Source: Bactericera cockerelli
Taxonomy: Eukaryota > Arthropoda > Insecta > Hemiptera > Triozidae
Direction: 5' to 3'
Length of the DNA stretch: 64,000 nt
Assembly: GCA_024516035.1 (NCBI GenBank)
Contig: CM044961.1
Location: forward strand, 13,833,398-13,897,397
The position numbers and the translations under genes are program-made. Shown here one piece after another: positions 9,780 through 21,733 of this stretch. Every line of letters starts with the position of its first letter. Positions within the stretch are counted from its first letter, which is position 1. Below the pieces are notes generated by a model, which saw nothing but the letters and a program-made list of their open reading frames with translations, had not been told where the DNA came from and did no database searches.

Positions 9780-10075
9780 ACTGTCACTCTCTCTCTCTCT
9801 CTCTCTTTTGTAGCTCCACATCTAATCTTGTGTTTCTTTTTTCTCTATTTTGTACTGCTATCTTCCTTTTTTCTATACATTTATTTATTCGTTCAGCCTG
9901 TCTCGTTATCTTTTCTCTTTCTCTTCTTCTTTAGCACTTCTTTGTCCTCTCTCTTTTTTCTACGTTAATCTCTCTTTCTCTCTCTGTTCTACCTTTGTCT
10001 CTCTCATTTCTTTTTCTCTCACCCGTCTTTCTCCTGTTCTATTTCAAATTTTCCACCCCTGAGACACATATTCTT
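9780..10075. repeat. CT-rich low-complexity tract
   Basis: (CT)n at 9787-9807 and degenerate T/C runs. The reading frame here is only Ser/Phe/Leu low complexity. Confidence 0.75.
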
Positions 10076-10130
10076 TTTCTCTTCCGGTTTGTTCGTCTCG
10101 CCTGAGGCTCTAACCGCTCTAATGACGTTC

Positions 10131-10380
10131 TGGGGGGGGGGGGGGGAGAGGATGGGGGAGGAGGGGGTTGGGTTCGTCAGTCTGTCTTCACTTTAGACTT
10201 TAGTACAGGATTGCAGGGGAGAACGAATGAAAAAATCTAATTTAAAATTTCCAGTTTTCTTGTTCTGTCCTGCATTTCTTCTCTCATTTTGTTCGTCTTC
10301 TTCTCCCTCTCTTCTTATTTTCTTTTCACTCCTTTCTCTCTCTCTCTCCCTCTCTCTCTTTTTCTCCCTCTCCCTCTATC
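10131..10380. repeat. Poly-G run and second CT-rich tract
   Basis: A run of about 16 G at 10131-10146 is followed by G-rich sequence to about 10170, then CT-rich DNA at 10260-10378. Confidence 0.7.
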
Positions 10381-10926
10381 ATAAAACTAGCTTCATGTGA
10401 TGAGTACAATGTGACAAGTTGAGACTGACAGATGAGATTGACGAACATTGGTCGCATGTTGCGTACCAGCAACTTGGCTTTCTCAAAACTGGCACTATCT
10501 TCACATTCCAATCCTCTAATTTTTAGTTTAATCCTCCACTTTGTAAGGCGTCTGATTAAAATTTGAAAACAACTTGAAAATCCAAAACATAGGCAAGAAC
10601 TCTCTAAAATGACCGCTACGCTATTTTCTGGCAACTAAATTTTAACCTTTCAAATGTTTATTTCAAAGCACACACCCATTTTTAGATTGCTTTCCCCCAT
10701 ACAAGTTTTTATCCCTTTGACGGTAATCCCTTTCGCTTTGACTTTCTAATTTGGTTACTCTTGACAACGTCAACATGGGTTGAGGTTTGCAACATCAATC
10801 TGGAGCTTACAATTTTAATGAGATTGTGCACTCTCAAAGTTACCAGCCCTACCCTCTACCCTCCCTAGTGTACACAAAGTTTACTGTATCATGTATGTAC
10901 CATGAGTTTGAATGTTATATACATTG
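10381..10926. other. Gene-free sequence
   Basis: Nothing supportable was seen. The 102-codon minus frame over 10326-10634 begins in unique DNA but ends in the CT tract and has no recognisable domain. Confidence 0.4.
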
Positions 10927-11170
10927 GAAAGCCAGCCTACGAGGCATAATGGTTGTGACTACTGCCCGTAGTACAGAGAGCCCAAATTCGATTCTCGGTT
11001 GGGGTAGACTTTTCGAAGAAAATTCTGTTCCCTCCATACACGTGAGGCTTGTGTTTCCGGCCCTACCCAGGCTGGGTGAGGTTAATGTGGGTAGCTGGTA
11101 CAATTCCCAGCGAATGGAGGGTAAAACCCCCGTCCTGACTACTTCAATTCAGGACGTTAGAACCAAATAG
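10927..11170 (+). mobile_element. SINE with tRNA-like head and tail shared with 5S-headed SINEs
   Basis: The head has A-box-like (GGTTGTGACTACTGCC) and B-box-like (TTCGATTCTCG) pol III promoter elements. The tail from about 11058 (CCGGCCCTACCCAGGCTGGG, then GAGGTTAATGTGGGTAG and GAATGGAGGGTAA) recurs at 39748-39892 and, on the minus strand, at 26613-26680. The combination of a tRNA-type head with this tail is the notable part. Confidence 0.7.
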
Positions 11171-12297
11171 AATCAACTGGTCACCTTACATCTAAATAGA
11201 GGTCAGTGTGATAATTGGTGCTACTCTGGTGGAACTCCAACCAGTCTGTAATAATAAAATACCTGGGTTTGTTATGTTATTTACCCTCAGAAATACATAG
11301 GTAATTGTATTTGTACATATACGCTGCTCTACGATAGAGGAATAGAAGGAGAAAAAAACTCATATTGGACGAGAAAACTAAAGCCTCGCTTAGACTCTGC
11401 GGACTAGAGACTAGAGTTTATACCTAGTAGATAATCAAATTATAACGTATTGTACAGCATTGCATCTGTAGGCGTTCAAGGGTTTCAATGTGAAATACCT
11501 ATAGACCTTTCCACCAGCATGAAGCTAGCACACTCCGTGTCTATGAAAAGTATCGAGATATTCATGGTTTCAAAAGGTTTTAATTAAGTAAAGGCTTTTG
11601 GTAAAATAGAAAGTCTGCACGATAGTTATTCCTTCAGACGAAGCAATTTGTGAGATAGAAAAAAAAACCGAGATATGATAAACAAAAAAGATAAGAAAAA
11701 AAATCAAGCTGAAGAGAGATCATCAACAAAGGAATCAGAAACAGAAACGCTATAGCAACAACAGTTACTCATTTAAATCTTTCTTTCTTTAGCACTTGTA
11801 GCTAGCTAATTAATTTAAATATGTTAAAATTACTTGCTCTATGTTAATTTACTTGACTTTGATTCATGTACCAGACATGTACCTATTGCATTTTATGATC
11901 AATAAAATCATAGTCAATTCCTGACGTCATGAAGACTAATGATATACACTTGTATACAACAGCCCTCTGGAGATTTAGGGCGAACTAATACAACACGCCT
12001 CATATTCCTCACCCAAAGTGTCTATGCAATTCATACCCTCACACTCACACTCATGACTGATAAACAACTAGTAGAACTACAAAGTAGACATCAAAGCAGG
12101 GGCGATAAAAATTTAATCTGGTAGTAAAAGCTCTAACAAGGCTTGTTCCGAACTGAATCTGTCACAGTAAATTATACAGACAGGATCTACAAATACATGA
12201 TACAGGTCGATTCGGAAATTTAGCAACACTTTTATACAAATACCTAATCAATAAAATTTAGATAATGTAGGTTTTATCTATACAATAATTATTATTA
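11171..12297. other. Gene-free AT-rich sequence
   Basis: No gene, RNA or clear repeat was recognised. Confidence 0.4.
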
Positions 12298-12425
12298 CTT
12301 CCGTAAATTCTAATATTAGAAATCGGAAGTATTCTGTCTGAGTAAAATAAATATTTTTTTGCTGCGATTTCAATTTTTTTCATATTTCTGCACGTTTTTT
12401 CATAATATCCTTACTATTCGTTAGG
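12298..12425 (+). repeat. Fragment of ACTTCC-ended repeat family
   Basis: It begins ACTTCCG and includes the palindrome-like TTCTAATATTAGAAATCGGAAGT, then the GATTTCAATTTTTTTCATAT block shared with 19934-20610 and 60408-61104. Only the left end is present. Confidence 0.7.
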
Positions 12426-13385
12426 TATTTTAAAAATGCCTACAACCTTCACAATAAACTTAATTAATACTTAATCAAGGCCATCAGAATCCCGAGCAAT
12501 TTTGGACTCGGCTAGCTCCTCATTAGACTCCATCTAGCTGATTCTAGCTCTATCCAGACTCATATCCTGGATATGAGAGTTCAAGTCCCAACGAGTCGAC
12601 ATTTTGAGTTCAACGGAATTGAAATTTTGACTTCTATTTCGTTATTTTGTTTCGCCCAAAACGACACACGTTCGGAGTAGTCACTATTCTCAGAGGTCAC
12701 CTCGTGCTCCCTCTACAATAACATAGACCCCCCCCCTACCCCGCCCCCTTCCCCTGAGTTCTTCCTCTTCTTCTTCTTCTTCTTCTTCTTCTTCTTCTTC
12801 TTCTTCTTCTTCTTCTTCCTCTGCTAATTATAGTTTGAGTACCCCCTCTCTCCTCCATAGACAGCACGTCTCCTCCCCCCCACTGAAGTCTCCTCCTTCT
12901 GGACCAGGTAGCTAATTAAGCAGATACCTAGTGTTCCTCTTGTATTTTATGTATAAACTACTTATTATACAACCCCGCCCTTTTACACTACACAGCACAC
13001 TCGCTCCTCCCAATGTACTTCGTCAACATCCTACTAGGTTTAAGCACCTCCCCTTTTCCCCTCCATGGCAACATTGGCAATGCACTGCCTCCCTCTAGTT
13101 AGAGCAATGCCCCGCCTGGCACTCCTCACTACAGTTCCATAATCGCATTACCCCGCCCCGTTTATATTCCTTCCCTTAATTCACGCCCCTTTCTCCTTCT
13201 GGTACTTCCCACGACAATGCTTCATCCCTCCTATCCTCCTCCCCCCCCGTCACCCTTGGAAGATAAGTGTACAAGAAGCCTCCTCGTTAATTAACAAGCA
13301 GGCTCTTACTGCCTTGGAATACTTCCAGGCGTCTTGAATAGCATTACCACGAGAGTCTCATCATCACCCTCAGTTACCACAAGAC
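12426..13385. other. Gene-free region with (CTT)n microsatellite
   Basis: A TTC/CTT trinucleotide run occupies about 12762-12818, preceded by C-rich DNA. The surrounding 12.7-13.3 kb is unusually pyrimidine-rich and contains several CCCCGCCC motifs. No reading frame of note. Confidence 0.55.
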
Positions 13386-13388
13386 TTA

Positions 13389-13546
13389 GGGCCTAATTAT
13401 GAAACAGGATTAGATTTAATCTAAGTGGAGACTATCACTTAACACGCCCTCTGGTAGGAATTTCAAACAATCACAGCGCATTTTAGCCCGAGTCAGCTGA
13501 TAGTGGGTACTTAGATTCAATCTAATCCTGTTTCATAATTCTGCCC
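13389..13546. mobile_element. 158-bp Harbinger-like MITE
   Basis: Terminal inverted repeats of about 38 bp begin GGGCCTAATTATGAAACAGG on the left and are mirrored on the right with few mismatches. The element is flanked by TTA at 13386-13388 and 13547-13549. A 3-bp TTA duplication fits PIF/Harbinger. It has no coding capacity. Confidence 0.82.
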
Positions 13547-13549
13547 TTA

Positions 13550-13590
13550 GAGTCAAATTATGAAACAGGATTAAAGTTAAGATAAGCCTG
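13550..13590 (+). repeat. Solo left end of the same MITE family
   Basis: AATTATGAAACAGGATTA repeats the MITE terminal sequence directly next to the complete copy, with no matching right end found nearby. Confidence 0.6.
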
Positions 13591-14455
13591 ACATGCTCTC
13601 AAGACTTAATTTTAGCCAATTACAGCATTTACAGCGCACGATGATATTTTTTTTTCATTTCAAATTCCATTTATGATCAGGACAAAAAGCTTTGTTCAAA
13701 AATAATGCTTCAGAAAAACTGTTGGAAAATGTAATTTTTCAGACAGTATCAACTTTCTATAACAAAGGAAAAGTCGGCCTGAAAATGTCTCTTAATCTAT
13801 TGTACTACCATTGAGCATAATAATAGAAATCTTTGCAATAATCTTGTAATTGTTTCATTGGACCTCGTGCTCTTGAGAGGTAGGGTCAGAGAAAATGATT
13901 GTGTCATTATGAAAGTTTTTAATGGTATTTCAACTTCAAAAACACTCACACTCCTCGAAAGGAAATTTGCTCTTAAGTGAATAAAGACAGAGGGAGAGAG
14001 AGAGAGAAAGAAAAAAAAATAGGTATTAATATTAAAGAATGAGAAGAATACAATCGAGATAGAGAGATAAAGAAATGAAGCAGAAAGAGAGGAATTAAGA
14101 GAAGAAAAATAATAAATAACTGTGTTTCTTTATGTAATCATATCACAATTGTTGTGGGTAGCGCAGAATTATAGAATTTTCTACTTATCCATAAATATAA
14201 TGTTATAATTGTTTGCCCATGCCCATTCCAGCAATGGTCGCTGTACAAATCAAACACGCTCCTCAGTTTGCCTCACGAGTGGATCCCGTAACATCCAAAG
14301 TATAAATAAATAATAATAAAATAAAATAAAGTAGCCTTTATCAAAATATTAATTTACAATTTACAATACAATTTATTTACATACATAGTTATTTCATATT
14401 TTATTCAATTTTATATACATAGTATACAGAGCCTAAAAATTCCGACTCCGCTGGG
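13591..14455. other. Gene-free sequence
   Basis: Mostly unique AT-rich DNA with a short GA-rich stretch at about 13985-14110. No gene recognised. Confidence 0.4.
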
Positions 14456-14516
14456 ATTTGAACCCAGGTCACCGTGCGTTCAAGAGCCTAGTGCTCTACA
14501 CCACTTGGTCTCAGTG
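14456..14516 (-). repeat. tRNA-like SINE head
   Basis: On the minus strand the sequence reads as an A box (AAGTGGTGTAGAGCACTAGG) and a B box (GGGTTCAAATCCCAGCGGAG). There is no proper acceptor-stem pairing, so it is tRNA-derived repeat rather than a tRNA gene. Confidence 0.6.
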
Positions 14517-14631
14517 ATTACTGTTCTAGAGATATAATATAATGGAAAGGCGAGACAAATAATGAAAAAGAAAAGAGAAAGAAAGAAAGGGAGGGAGGGA
14601 TAGATAAAGAAACAGAATGAGGGCGCGATTA

Positions 14632-14694
14632 GCTCAGAGGTAAGGTCCTCGCTTACCATGTTAAAGGTCCAGGGTTCAAATCCCAGATTTCCGG
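14632..14694 (+). repeat. tRNA-like SINE head
   Basis: TTAGCTCAGAGGTAAGG (A box) and AGGGTTCAAATCCCAG (B box) are correctly spaced, but the ends do not pair as an acceptor stem. A T-run follows downstream. Confidence 0.6.
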
Positions 14695-15180
14695 TGAGCT
14701 GGAATTGAATTTTTTTTTTAAATAATTTTTCATGTTTTATTTTTTAAACATAAAATATTTCTCCTAGGGCCTAGGGACCGTCCTTCTGGAAGGGAGTTGA
14801 GGATGCAAGAAGCATTTCCTCTTTGAATGGCCAGTAAAATTCAAGAAGCATTGAATATTGACCCAGAACCTAAAATAGAACTCTTCTGTCAGTTCTCGTC
14901 CATCAGAGGGAAGGCGTAGTACGAGATGAACAGGCTACAACACAGACCACAAACAGTAGTCTACAGTAGCTGATTTTACATGGTTTGAAATAAAATAAAA
15001 AGGGAGAGAAAAAGATTAAATCATACAGATATGACGTCCTTTCAAATTCCGAGCTTGCCTTATCATTTGTCTTCTTATTCAATTTCTCATAATATCTGTT
15101 CTGTTCTGGAAAGAAATGTTTGAAAATAAAGGAAGAAGAATGGGAATGCGAAGTCCGGAGATGAGGTGGTGGAGAAAGGT
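14695..15180. other. Gene-free sequence
   Basis: Nothing supportable was seen. Confidence 0.4.
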
Positions 15181-15248
15181 TAGAGCAGAGAAATGGAGAT
15201 AAGGATGAGTGTGGGAGAGAAAAAAAGGAGTATCATATACTTTGACGT

Positions 15249-15600
15249 CCGGAGAGAGTAGGAGAGAAAGAGAGGAAAGGGAATGAGAAGAAGACGGAAT
15301 ATGGTGAGAAAAGAATAAAAAGTAGAAGAAGAAAAAAGAGAGTAGGGGGGAGAAGGATGAATATGAGAATGAGAGAGAAGGAGAAAAAGGAGGGAGAGAA
15401 AAAGAAGAGTTTCATAATTATTTTGTCCGGAGAGAGTAGGAGAGAAAGAGAGGAAAAGGACTGAGAAGAAGACGGAACATGATGAGAAAAGAAAGTAGAT
15501 GAAGGAAAGAAAGAAGGAGAGGGAGGGTGAATATGAGAATGAGATAGAAGGAGAAAAAGGGAGGAAGAGAAAGAGAGAAGAGTAAAAGAGAGGTCCAAAC
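15249..15600. repeat. Purine-rich dimer repeat (about 178-bp unit, two copies)
   Basis: A unit beginning CCGGAGAGAGTAGGAGAG starts at 15249 and again at 15427, followed in each copy by GA-rich sequence with TGAATATGAGAATGAGA. The apparent minus-strand reading frames are Ser/Phe/Leu low complexity produced by this repeat. Confidence 0.8.
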
Positions 15601-15605
15601 GACAT

Positions 15606-16319
15606 GTTATGACATTTTTTGTGTCTGCGCTCTATTATTAGCTATCTACTTATGTAGATAGTAGGTACATAAAGTATACAGTTCTATATTATGTCCTCCC
15701 ATATTCTTCCAAATAACTACTTTAACCCTTTAATTTGGAAAATTGATTTATTTCTGAAGTAGCGCATTTTTACGAGTCACAATTAAAAGAAAAGTTTAGT
15801 GCATTATTCTACTAAATATAGGTCTTTGACAAAAGCGATGGACAGCTAAAAGCCTTTGGGTTGAGTAATAAAGTTCAAACAAACTTTCAACTAGTGATGT
15901 GTCACATGGTTTTCTAGATCTCGGACAAGCAAGTAAGTAAATAAGTTCACCCTCAGACACCATAAAATACAAAACAAATAAAAGTTGTTATATATTAGTC
16001 TACAACTATACATCCCTAATCCCTATTCCACAGACAATGTGTTTTTTATTTCCTACGAATGGAGTACAATCGGTACATCCTACCCGATAGTATGTACATT
16101 ATATTGTATTTTATGTAAACTATTGTAAACGTTTATTCGTTATTTAAAAGTATCACTCTTAAAAGAAGTTTCCTCATTTTATTCTGACAGTAACTCGAGG
16201 AATAGATACACAGAAAGCTAGAGAGATAGCAATAGGTAAGACTACAAAACGCCAGCCCGTAAAGTTATACGACTTGGTGTAGGAAGGGTCTAGCTTTATT
16301 TTTTCTTTATTGCTCACAC
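15606..16319. other. Gene-free AT-rich sequence
   Basis: Nothing supportable was seen. Confidence 0.4.
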
Positions 16320-16508
16320 ATGCCTTACATTCTCTCCTAGTAGGCTCTACCCCACACTTTGAACAATCTGTTCTCAAAATTACATGCTCGATATTTTCTG
16401 CTAAGTGCCAGGTGTGTTATATCTAGAGAACATGCCTTACATTCTCTCCTAGTAGGCTCTACCCCACACTTTGAACAATCTGTTGTCAGAATCACATGCT
16501 CGAATTAC
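16320..16508. repeat. Tandem duplication of about 113 bp, split from a third copy by a transposon
   Basis: A unit containing TGCCTTACATTCTCTCCTAG and CCCCACACTTTGAACAATCT occurs at about 16320 and 16432. A more diverged third unit (GTTAAGTGCCAGGTGTG, ACATGCCTTACAT) lies at 17167-17290, beyond the element at 16515-17139. Confidence 0.75.
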
Positions 16509-16514
16509 ATTTTT

Positions 16515-17139
16515 ACTTTCCTTATCTATAATAAGGAAAGTATTGTATTCGTCGAAAATTTGACCTACCCAGTTTTTCACATTTCTGGACGAATCATAGC
16601 CTCAGGATACCAAAAAAGTTGTTTTCAGCCATTGGTCCGTGCGTCTGTCTGTCTGTCTGTCTGTGTGTGTGTGTGTGTAAACAGGATATCTCGAGAACGG
16701 TAAGAGCTAGAGACTTGAAATTTGGTATGGTAATTCATTTTATACACCAGACGAACCATGAAACTTTTGGTTGAAATCGGCCGCATTCTGCGGCCGCAGG
16801 GCCGCAAATATTAGCCGCAAGCGTCGCTTCTTTAAATTGGTTAAAGATACAAAAAAAGTTAGAGAACAACATTTTCTCGGATTAAAAAAATAATAGGGGT
16901 CTATTCTCATCATTTTTTTGATATCTTGAACTTTTTGGAACCCGGCCTCAATTTACCGGTATTTTGGGGGGACCCGCTTGGACTAACTTTTTTATTATTT
17001 ACCCCAGATGGGGGTTGCGACATATCAAATCCAATGATTTTAAGGTGCTGATTACGAATTTGGCACTGATTTTTAACTATCCGTTACCGTTGAGTCACCA
17101 GTGGCGGAATTCGACTTCTTTTTGGGGGATAAGGAAAGT
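16515..17139. mobile_element. 625-bp non-autonomous element with ACTTTCCTTATC ends
   Basis: Perfect 12-bp terminal inverted repeats ACTTTCCTTATC (16515-16526) and GATAAGGAAAGT (17128-17139). The left end also forms an internal palindrome (ACTTTCCTTAT ... ATAAGGAAAGT, 16515-16541). The interior has (GTCT)n then (GT)n at 16645-16680. No clear target duplication and no transposase. The layout resembles the ACTTCC element at 60408-61104. Confidence 0.7.
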
Positions 17140-17290
17140 CGTGTGATGTTTACACCAGATTTTTTGTTAAGTGCCAGGTGTGTTATACCTAGAGAACATG
17201 CCTTACATCCTTACCCAGTAAACTTCTTTAGTATGCTCTGAATCATCGGTTCCCAAAATGACAGATGCAACATTTTCTTCTATCGTACCT

Positions 17291-18100
17291 ATCATTAGAA
17301 AATTAAAAGTGCGTTGGCTCAGCAACAAAATTTAGGCTGAAATATTCTACCTAAGATTAGCCCCTCACTCCGCCTGAGTCTGGCTGGAATGCTGGATTAC
17401 AGCAGAAGCATTAGAAAATCCCTAGCAAGGCGGAAACCAATCCATTTTAATTACATTCTCATTACCTTTACAACGACGGGAACACGTGTGGTCAATTTTC
17501 AAGAGAGAGATCCTCTGATGTGAAGATCATGTGATGAAAAAATATATGTGTACTTATGAGTTAGATTTCTTTATTTATTTACACTTTATTTTTTTACAAA
17601 ACAATCAACAATAAATTTAAAAAAAAAAAAACTTAAAAATATATACAAAATAAATATAGAACATTAATTATTTATATTTACAATTGTTTTGTAATATGGG
17701 GCGAAGTAATGCCTTAGACATTCTCTGCCACTTAGACTGGTTAAATAATTCAGTTTCTTATTTAAAAAAAACTATCATGATAATTACATAAAAGAGTGCT
17801 TATGCTAAACATACATAGTCATAGCTTTATTGTATAACTTTGATATACTCATACATTTTATTATTTTATGAATATGAATAAAAGTGTACAATACTCCACA
17901 CTCAAGACTAACTTTTACTGTGCATGTAATCTGTAGGTATACTACAGAAAAGTAGGTATATTCAGTACCTAGTTTTAGCTGTACCTATATGTATATTGAA
18001 GACGTGCCGGAGCATGCATGGTACTAATGTACATAAGAGCTTCGTATCTCGAGAAATAATCTTCTAGCTTCTTCATAAAATATTAATTTTCTCCCTCAGA
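17291..18100. other. Gene-free AT-rich sequence
   Basis: Nothing supportable was seen. Confidence 0.4.
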
Positions 18101-18109
18101 TTGCTCGGA

Positions 18110-18700
18110 GACATTCTTCCTCTTCATTATTTCCTTCATTCACTCCCTTCATACTTCCCCTTTATTCACTCCCTTCATACTTTCCCTCCATTCACTGCCT
18201 TCATACTTTCCCTCCATTCACTTCCTTCATTCACTCCCTTCGTTTCCTTCATTCATTCCCTTCACCCTCCATACTTTTCCCTTCATTCTCTCCCATCTCT
18301 CCTGGCCTTTGTCTCTTTACATATCCATTCTCTCTTTCTCATTTTCTTTTCAACACTCCTCTTTTTCTCTCTCTCTCATTTTCCTCTCAACACTCCTTTT
18401 CCTTCTAGCCTATTTTCCTCCCTTTTTCTTTAGTTTAACTCCAGGCCTCCCTTTCTCTCTAACCTACTCTCCCTCCATCTCTCTTCTTCCTTCTCCGTTA
18501 TAGCTTCAAGCATCTCTCACTCTTCCGAGGCTATTTCTATCTTTTCATTATTTTCGCTGTGACCCCTCTTCTTTTCTCTTCTTTTCACCTTTTTGTGTTT
18601 TTCTCTTTTCTCTGAAATGTATCTTCCTCTCTCACTCTGACATTCATATCTCTCTCTCTCTCCCTCTCTTCATTTTTATCTTATTTTTCCAACTTACATT
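18110..18700. repeat. CT-rich minisatellite and low-complexity tract
   Basis: Units of about 30 bp (CCATTCACTCCCTTCATACTT-like) repeat at about 18125-18280, then degrade into CT-rich sequence with a second repeated phrase (CTCAACACTCCT). The reading frame is a by-product. Confidence 0.75.
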
Positions 18701-19933
18701 TTCATCTGATATTCATAATTTTCTTACTTTTTCTTTTGCAGCTCTTTTTTTTCTATGAACTTTTCTTTTCAAGTTTTTATTTTCATAAACCTTAGTAGCT
18801 CCTATAGGAGGTTTCAATTTGAAGGTAGCTAAGTTGAATCCCCTCATAATTTTGCCATACTCGGAGACATTCGTAATCCCTGAAATAATATCTTATTAAG
18901 GATTCCCTAAAAAAATCGAGATATTTTCGTGAATATTCTGCCATCTTCCTTAGTTATCTAAGGAAGATAGCAGAATCTTCACATTCTTATCTATCTTATT
19001 CATTGAACAGTAGAATATTTTTCCTTCTCCGTGTTTGTTTCAGCATCTTCTTTTCCTATTATTATTTTTATTATTTCATCCATTATTCACGCTTTACTAG
19101 GTATTTCTGTTGTTTATTTACCTCCTCCATATTCTTTGTTTCGTTTTGTATTGTTTTTTACGCTTCTAGGATGCGGCTATATGGAGTATGTCATTGTACG
19201 CGTTAAGACAGTTTCCTTTTCAGACAAGTGTGATAATTAAAACCTAGAGTCATTAGCGCATCCTTTCAAATGATTTTATGCTATGATACTCTTGTTGTAA
19301 TAATAATGTCTCTTTCTCTGTATAGGGCGTTCTTAACACCACGGCCCAGGTGTTTGATGATAATTTTGTAATTGAATATGTTTACCTATTGCTATTACAA
19401 AATGCACAATTCTTGTTATGCCAACATTTTGAACTTCCAAAGAATTAGATTTTTTAAAACAAACACTTTACTTCAGCTTCAAAAGTTTGTAAAATTTATC
19501 AAAAAAAGTATGTAATAGCATTTCCTATATGATTGTAAAAATATTTCTCGTAAAAACACTTTAGTACAAACACCTATAAATACCACAATAATGGACACCA
19601 TAGGTTCTGAAAAGACCATCCCATTTCTACGTATATTTTTCACCGATCTTCATGTAGGTAGCGATCCTGATGTACAATAATTCTTACTCTTGACCTTCTA
19701 AATCGTTTCTCTGTGCACTACTGTAGATTTTATTGCACATTGCATACCCAAGAGAGTTACCAGGCGCGCATAGAAATAAATCACAATGTAATGATAATTT
19801 CATTATAATTATCCTCTCCTCCTGGGCACTGACTGCACCACGATTTATGGTGGTGCTCTATGTTGCTGGAACCTCCGCCATAGTTCAAAGCCCCGGGGTA
19901 CATTTATGAATTTATGAGTACCTACCTGATTTT
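18701..19933. other. Gene-free sequence
   Basis: A short inverted repeat lies at about 18940-18975 (CTGCCATCTTCCTTAG / CTAAGGAAGATAGCAG). Otherwise nothing was recognised. Confidence 0.45.
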
Positions 19934-20610
19934 ACTTCCGAGAAATTTCTAATATTAGAAATTGGAAATATTGTGTTTGTTCTTGTACAAAAAATTTTTT
20001 TTGCTCCGATTTCAATTTTTTCAAATTTCTGGACCACCTGTTTTAAGATAGTGTTTTATTGATTGCGGTTGCATCATTTTCTTGCAACTTTTATTTCCCA
20101 CCTTCAATTAAGAAAAACCTTTTTGCCTTCGTGTCATTATTGGTTTAACAATTCGTACACAACTTACAAGCATATTATTATTTTTTCTCCATTGATAATT
20201 CCTATTATTTTTCTCTCTTTTTTTTCTTCTTCGTCTTCTTATTATTAGAAATTGGAACAATTGTGTTCGTTCTTGTACGTAAAAGTTTTTGCTCCGATTT
20301 CAATTTTTTCATATTCCTGGAATACCTGCTTTAAGATAGTGTTTTATTGATTGCGGTTGCATCATTTTCTTGCAACTTTTATTTTCCCACCTTCAATTAA
20401 GAAAAACCTTTTTTCCTTAGTGTCGTCACTGGTCAATACGTACACGACTGACAAGAGTACTATAATATTTCTCCATTGATAATTCCTGTTTTTTATATCT
20501 TTTTTTTTTCTTTTTCTTCTTCTTCTTCTTCTTATTAGAAACAGTAAATTATTCCGATAAATTTCTAATATTTTATTAGAAATCGGAATTGTTGTGTCTA
20601 TTTTATTTTG
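19934..20610 (+). repeat. ACTTCC-family repeat arranged as about 300-bp tandem copies
   Basis: ACTTCCGAGAAATTTCTAAT starts at 19934. A block with TCCGATTTCAATTTTTTC, GTGTTTTATTGATTGCGG and TGCATCATTTTCTTGCAAC occurs at about 20000 and again about 300 bp later. A third partial start (ATTAGAAATCGGAATTGTTG) lies at 20574. CTT-rich joints separate the copies. Confidence 0.75.
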
Positions 20611-20908
20611 TTACTATAAAACATGAGTTCTATTTCTTTATATACTCGTACGTAGTACCATTATACCTATAGCAATATTCAAACTGATCAAGCTTCTGAA
20701 CGTCACATCGTAAACGAATGTCAAACTTATAATGTAATCCGCCAATCATATGACCCAAAACCATCATTAATGAACTGTACCAGTGAAGTGGACGCACTGA
20801 TGTCCTTTCTAAGAAGTTCCAATCTCCTTCACCTCATGTAGACCTTGAGAGGATCGGCACGAACGACCATATTAGTAATAATTGGTTAAAGTGCCTAACC
20901 GGAAAAAA

Positions 20909-21029
20909 AAACTGATCCAGCTTCTTGTGTGTCTGATGTGTTGCAGCGGCACAGGTGGGGGAGGAGTGCTTCTTCAACATTAAGTCTGTTACACTCTGTA
21001 TACTCGTATGTAGTACCATTATAGCTATA
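20909..21029 (+). repeat. First unit of the splice-acceptor tandem array
   Basis: It contains CTTCTTGTGTGTCTGATGTG, TTGCAG (AG at 20945-20946), then the exon-like CGGCACAGGTGGGGGAGG ... TTCTTCAAC and the spacer ATTAAGTCTGTTACACTCTG. It matches the units at 24369-25052 and was separated from them by the fold-back element. Confidence 0.85.
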
Positions 21030-21733
21030 TAGCCCAGGCAAATTAGTGCTCTAGCGTCAAAAAATTGCTCAATAGATGGAAATCGTTTTAAACCCTTAAA
21101 GGGGTCCTGAATAATGGGTATATGAGTTTGCGACGGATTTTAGGTTGTGCTTCCGAGTTTAGGGCCTAAATAGTGCAAATTTTTTGCACTTTTTTTAAAA
21201 TTGCGCTTATAACTCAAAATGTATTTATTCTACAGAAATTTTTACTCAGTTCTTATCTAAGGGAAATAAAATTATGCGTCTAATGACGTTTGAATCATTA
21301 AAAAAGGTTAAGCCGTTCAGCCACAATCGCTCCTCAAAGATGGGTGGTTTTTTCAAACATAGCTCAAATTTTGAAAATTCTCAACTTTTAACGCCTGTAA
21401 GTCAAAAAGGACTGCACCAATTGAAAAATTTAATAGAATCGAACTTGTATAAAATGTAATTTTAAGTAAAATACTGTTTGAAATTTGAAATTTGCTCACT
21501 CCAGTGCTGAGATATGATTTTTCGTCCCTAGCGCCAAATTTCCGCTAAGGCAGTGCAACGCAAGAAACTTCATCTGAACTCTAAAATTCTCATATTCTTA
21601 CAACTTTTCAAGCAAAACTGAACGTTTTCTACTGAATTCAGTCGAATAGGTAGTTTAAAATATTGAGAAACTTGCACTGAATTTTACTAAGATCTGTTTA
21701 CTGAACATGTGATTTCAAGACAGCAGGCACACT

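Noticed and set aside
14632..14694. Functional tRNA gene
   Set aside because: A and B boxes are present but the acceptor ends do not pair.
15180..15605. 141- and 121-codon minus-strand frames
   Set aside because: Overlapping low-complexity Ser/Phe frames over a duplicated GA-rich tract.
21274..21459. 61-codon frame identical in both arms of the fold-back element (also 23925-24110 minus)
   Set aside because: The identity is explained by the inverted repeat itself; no domain, so not independent evidence of coding.
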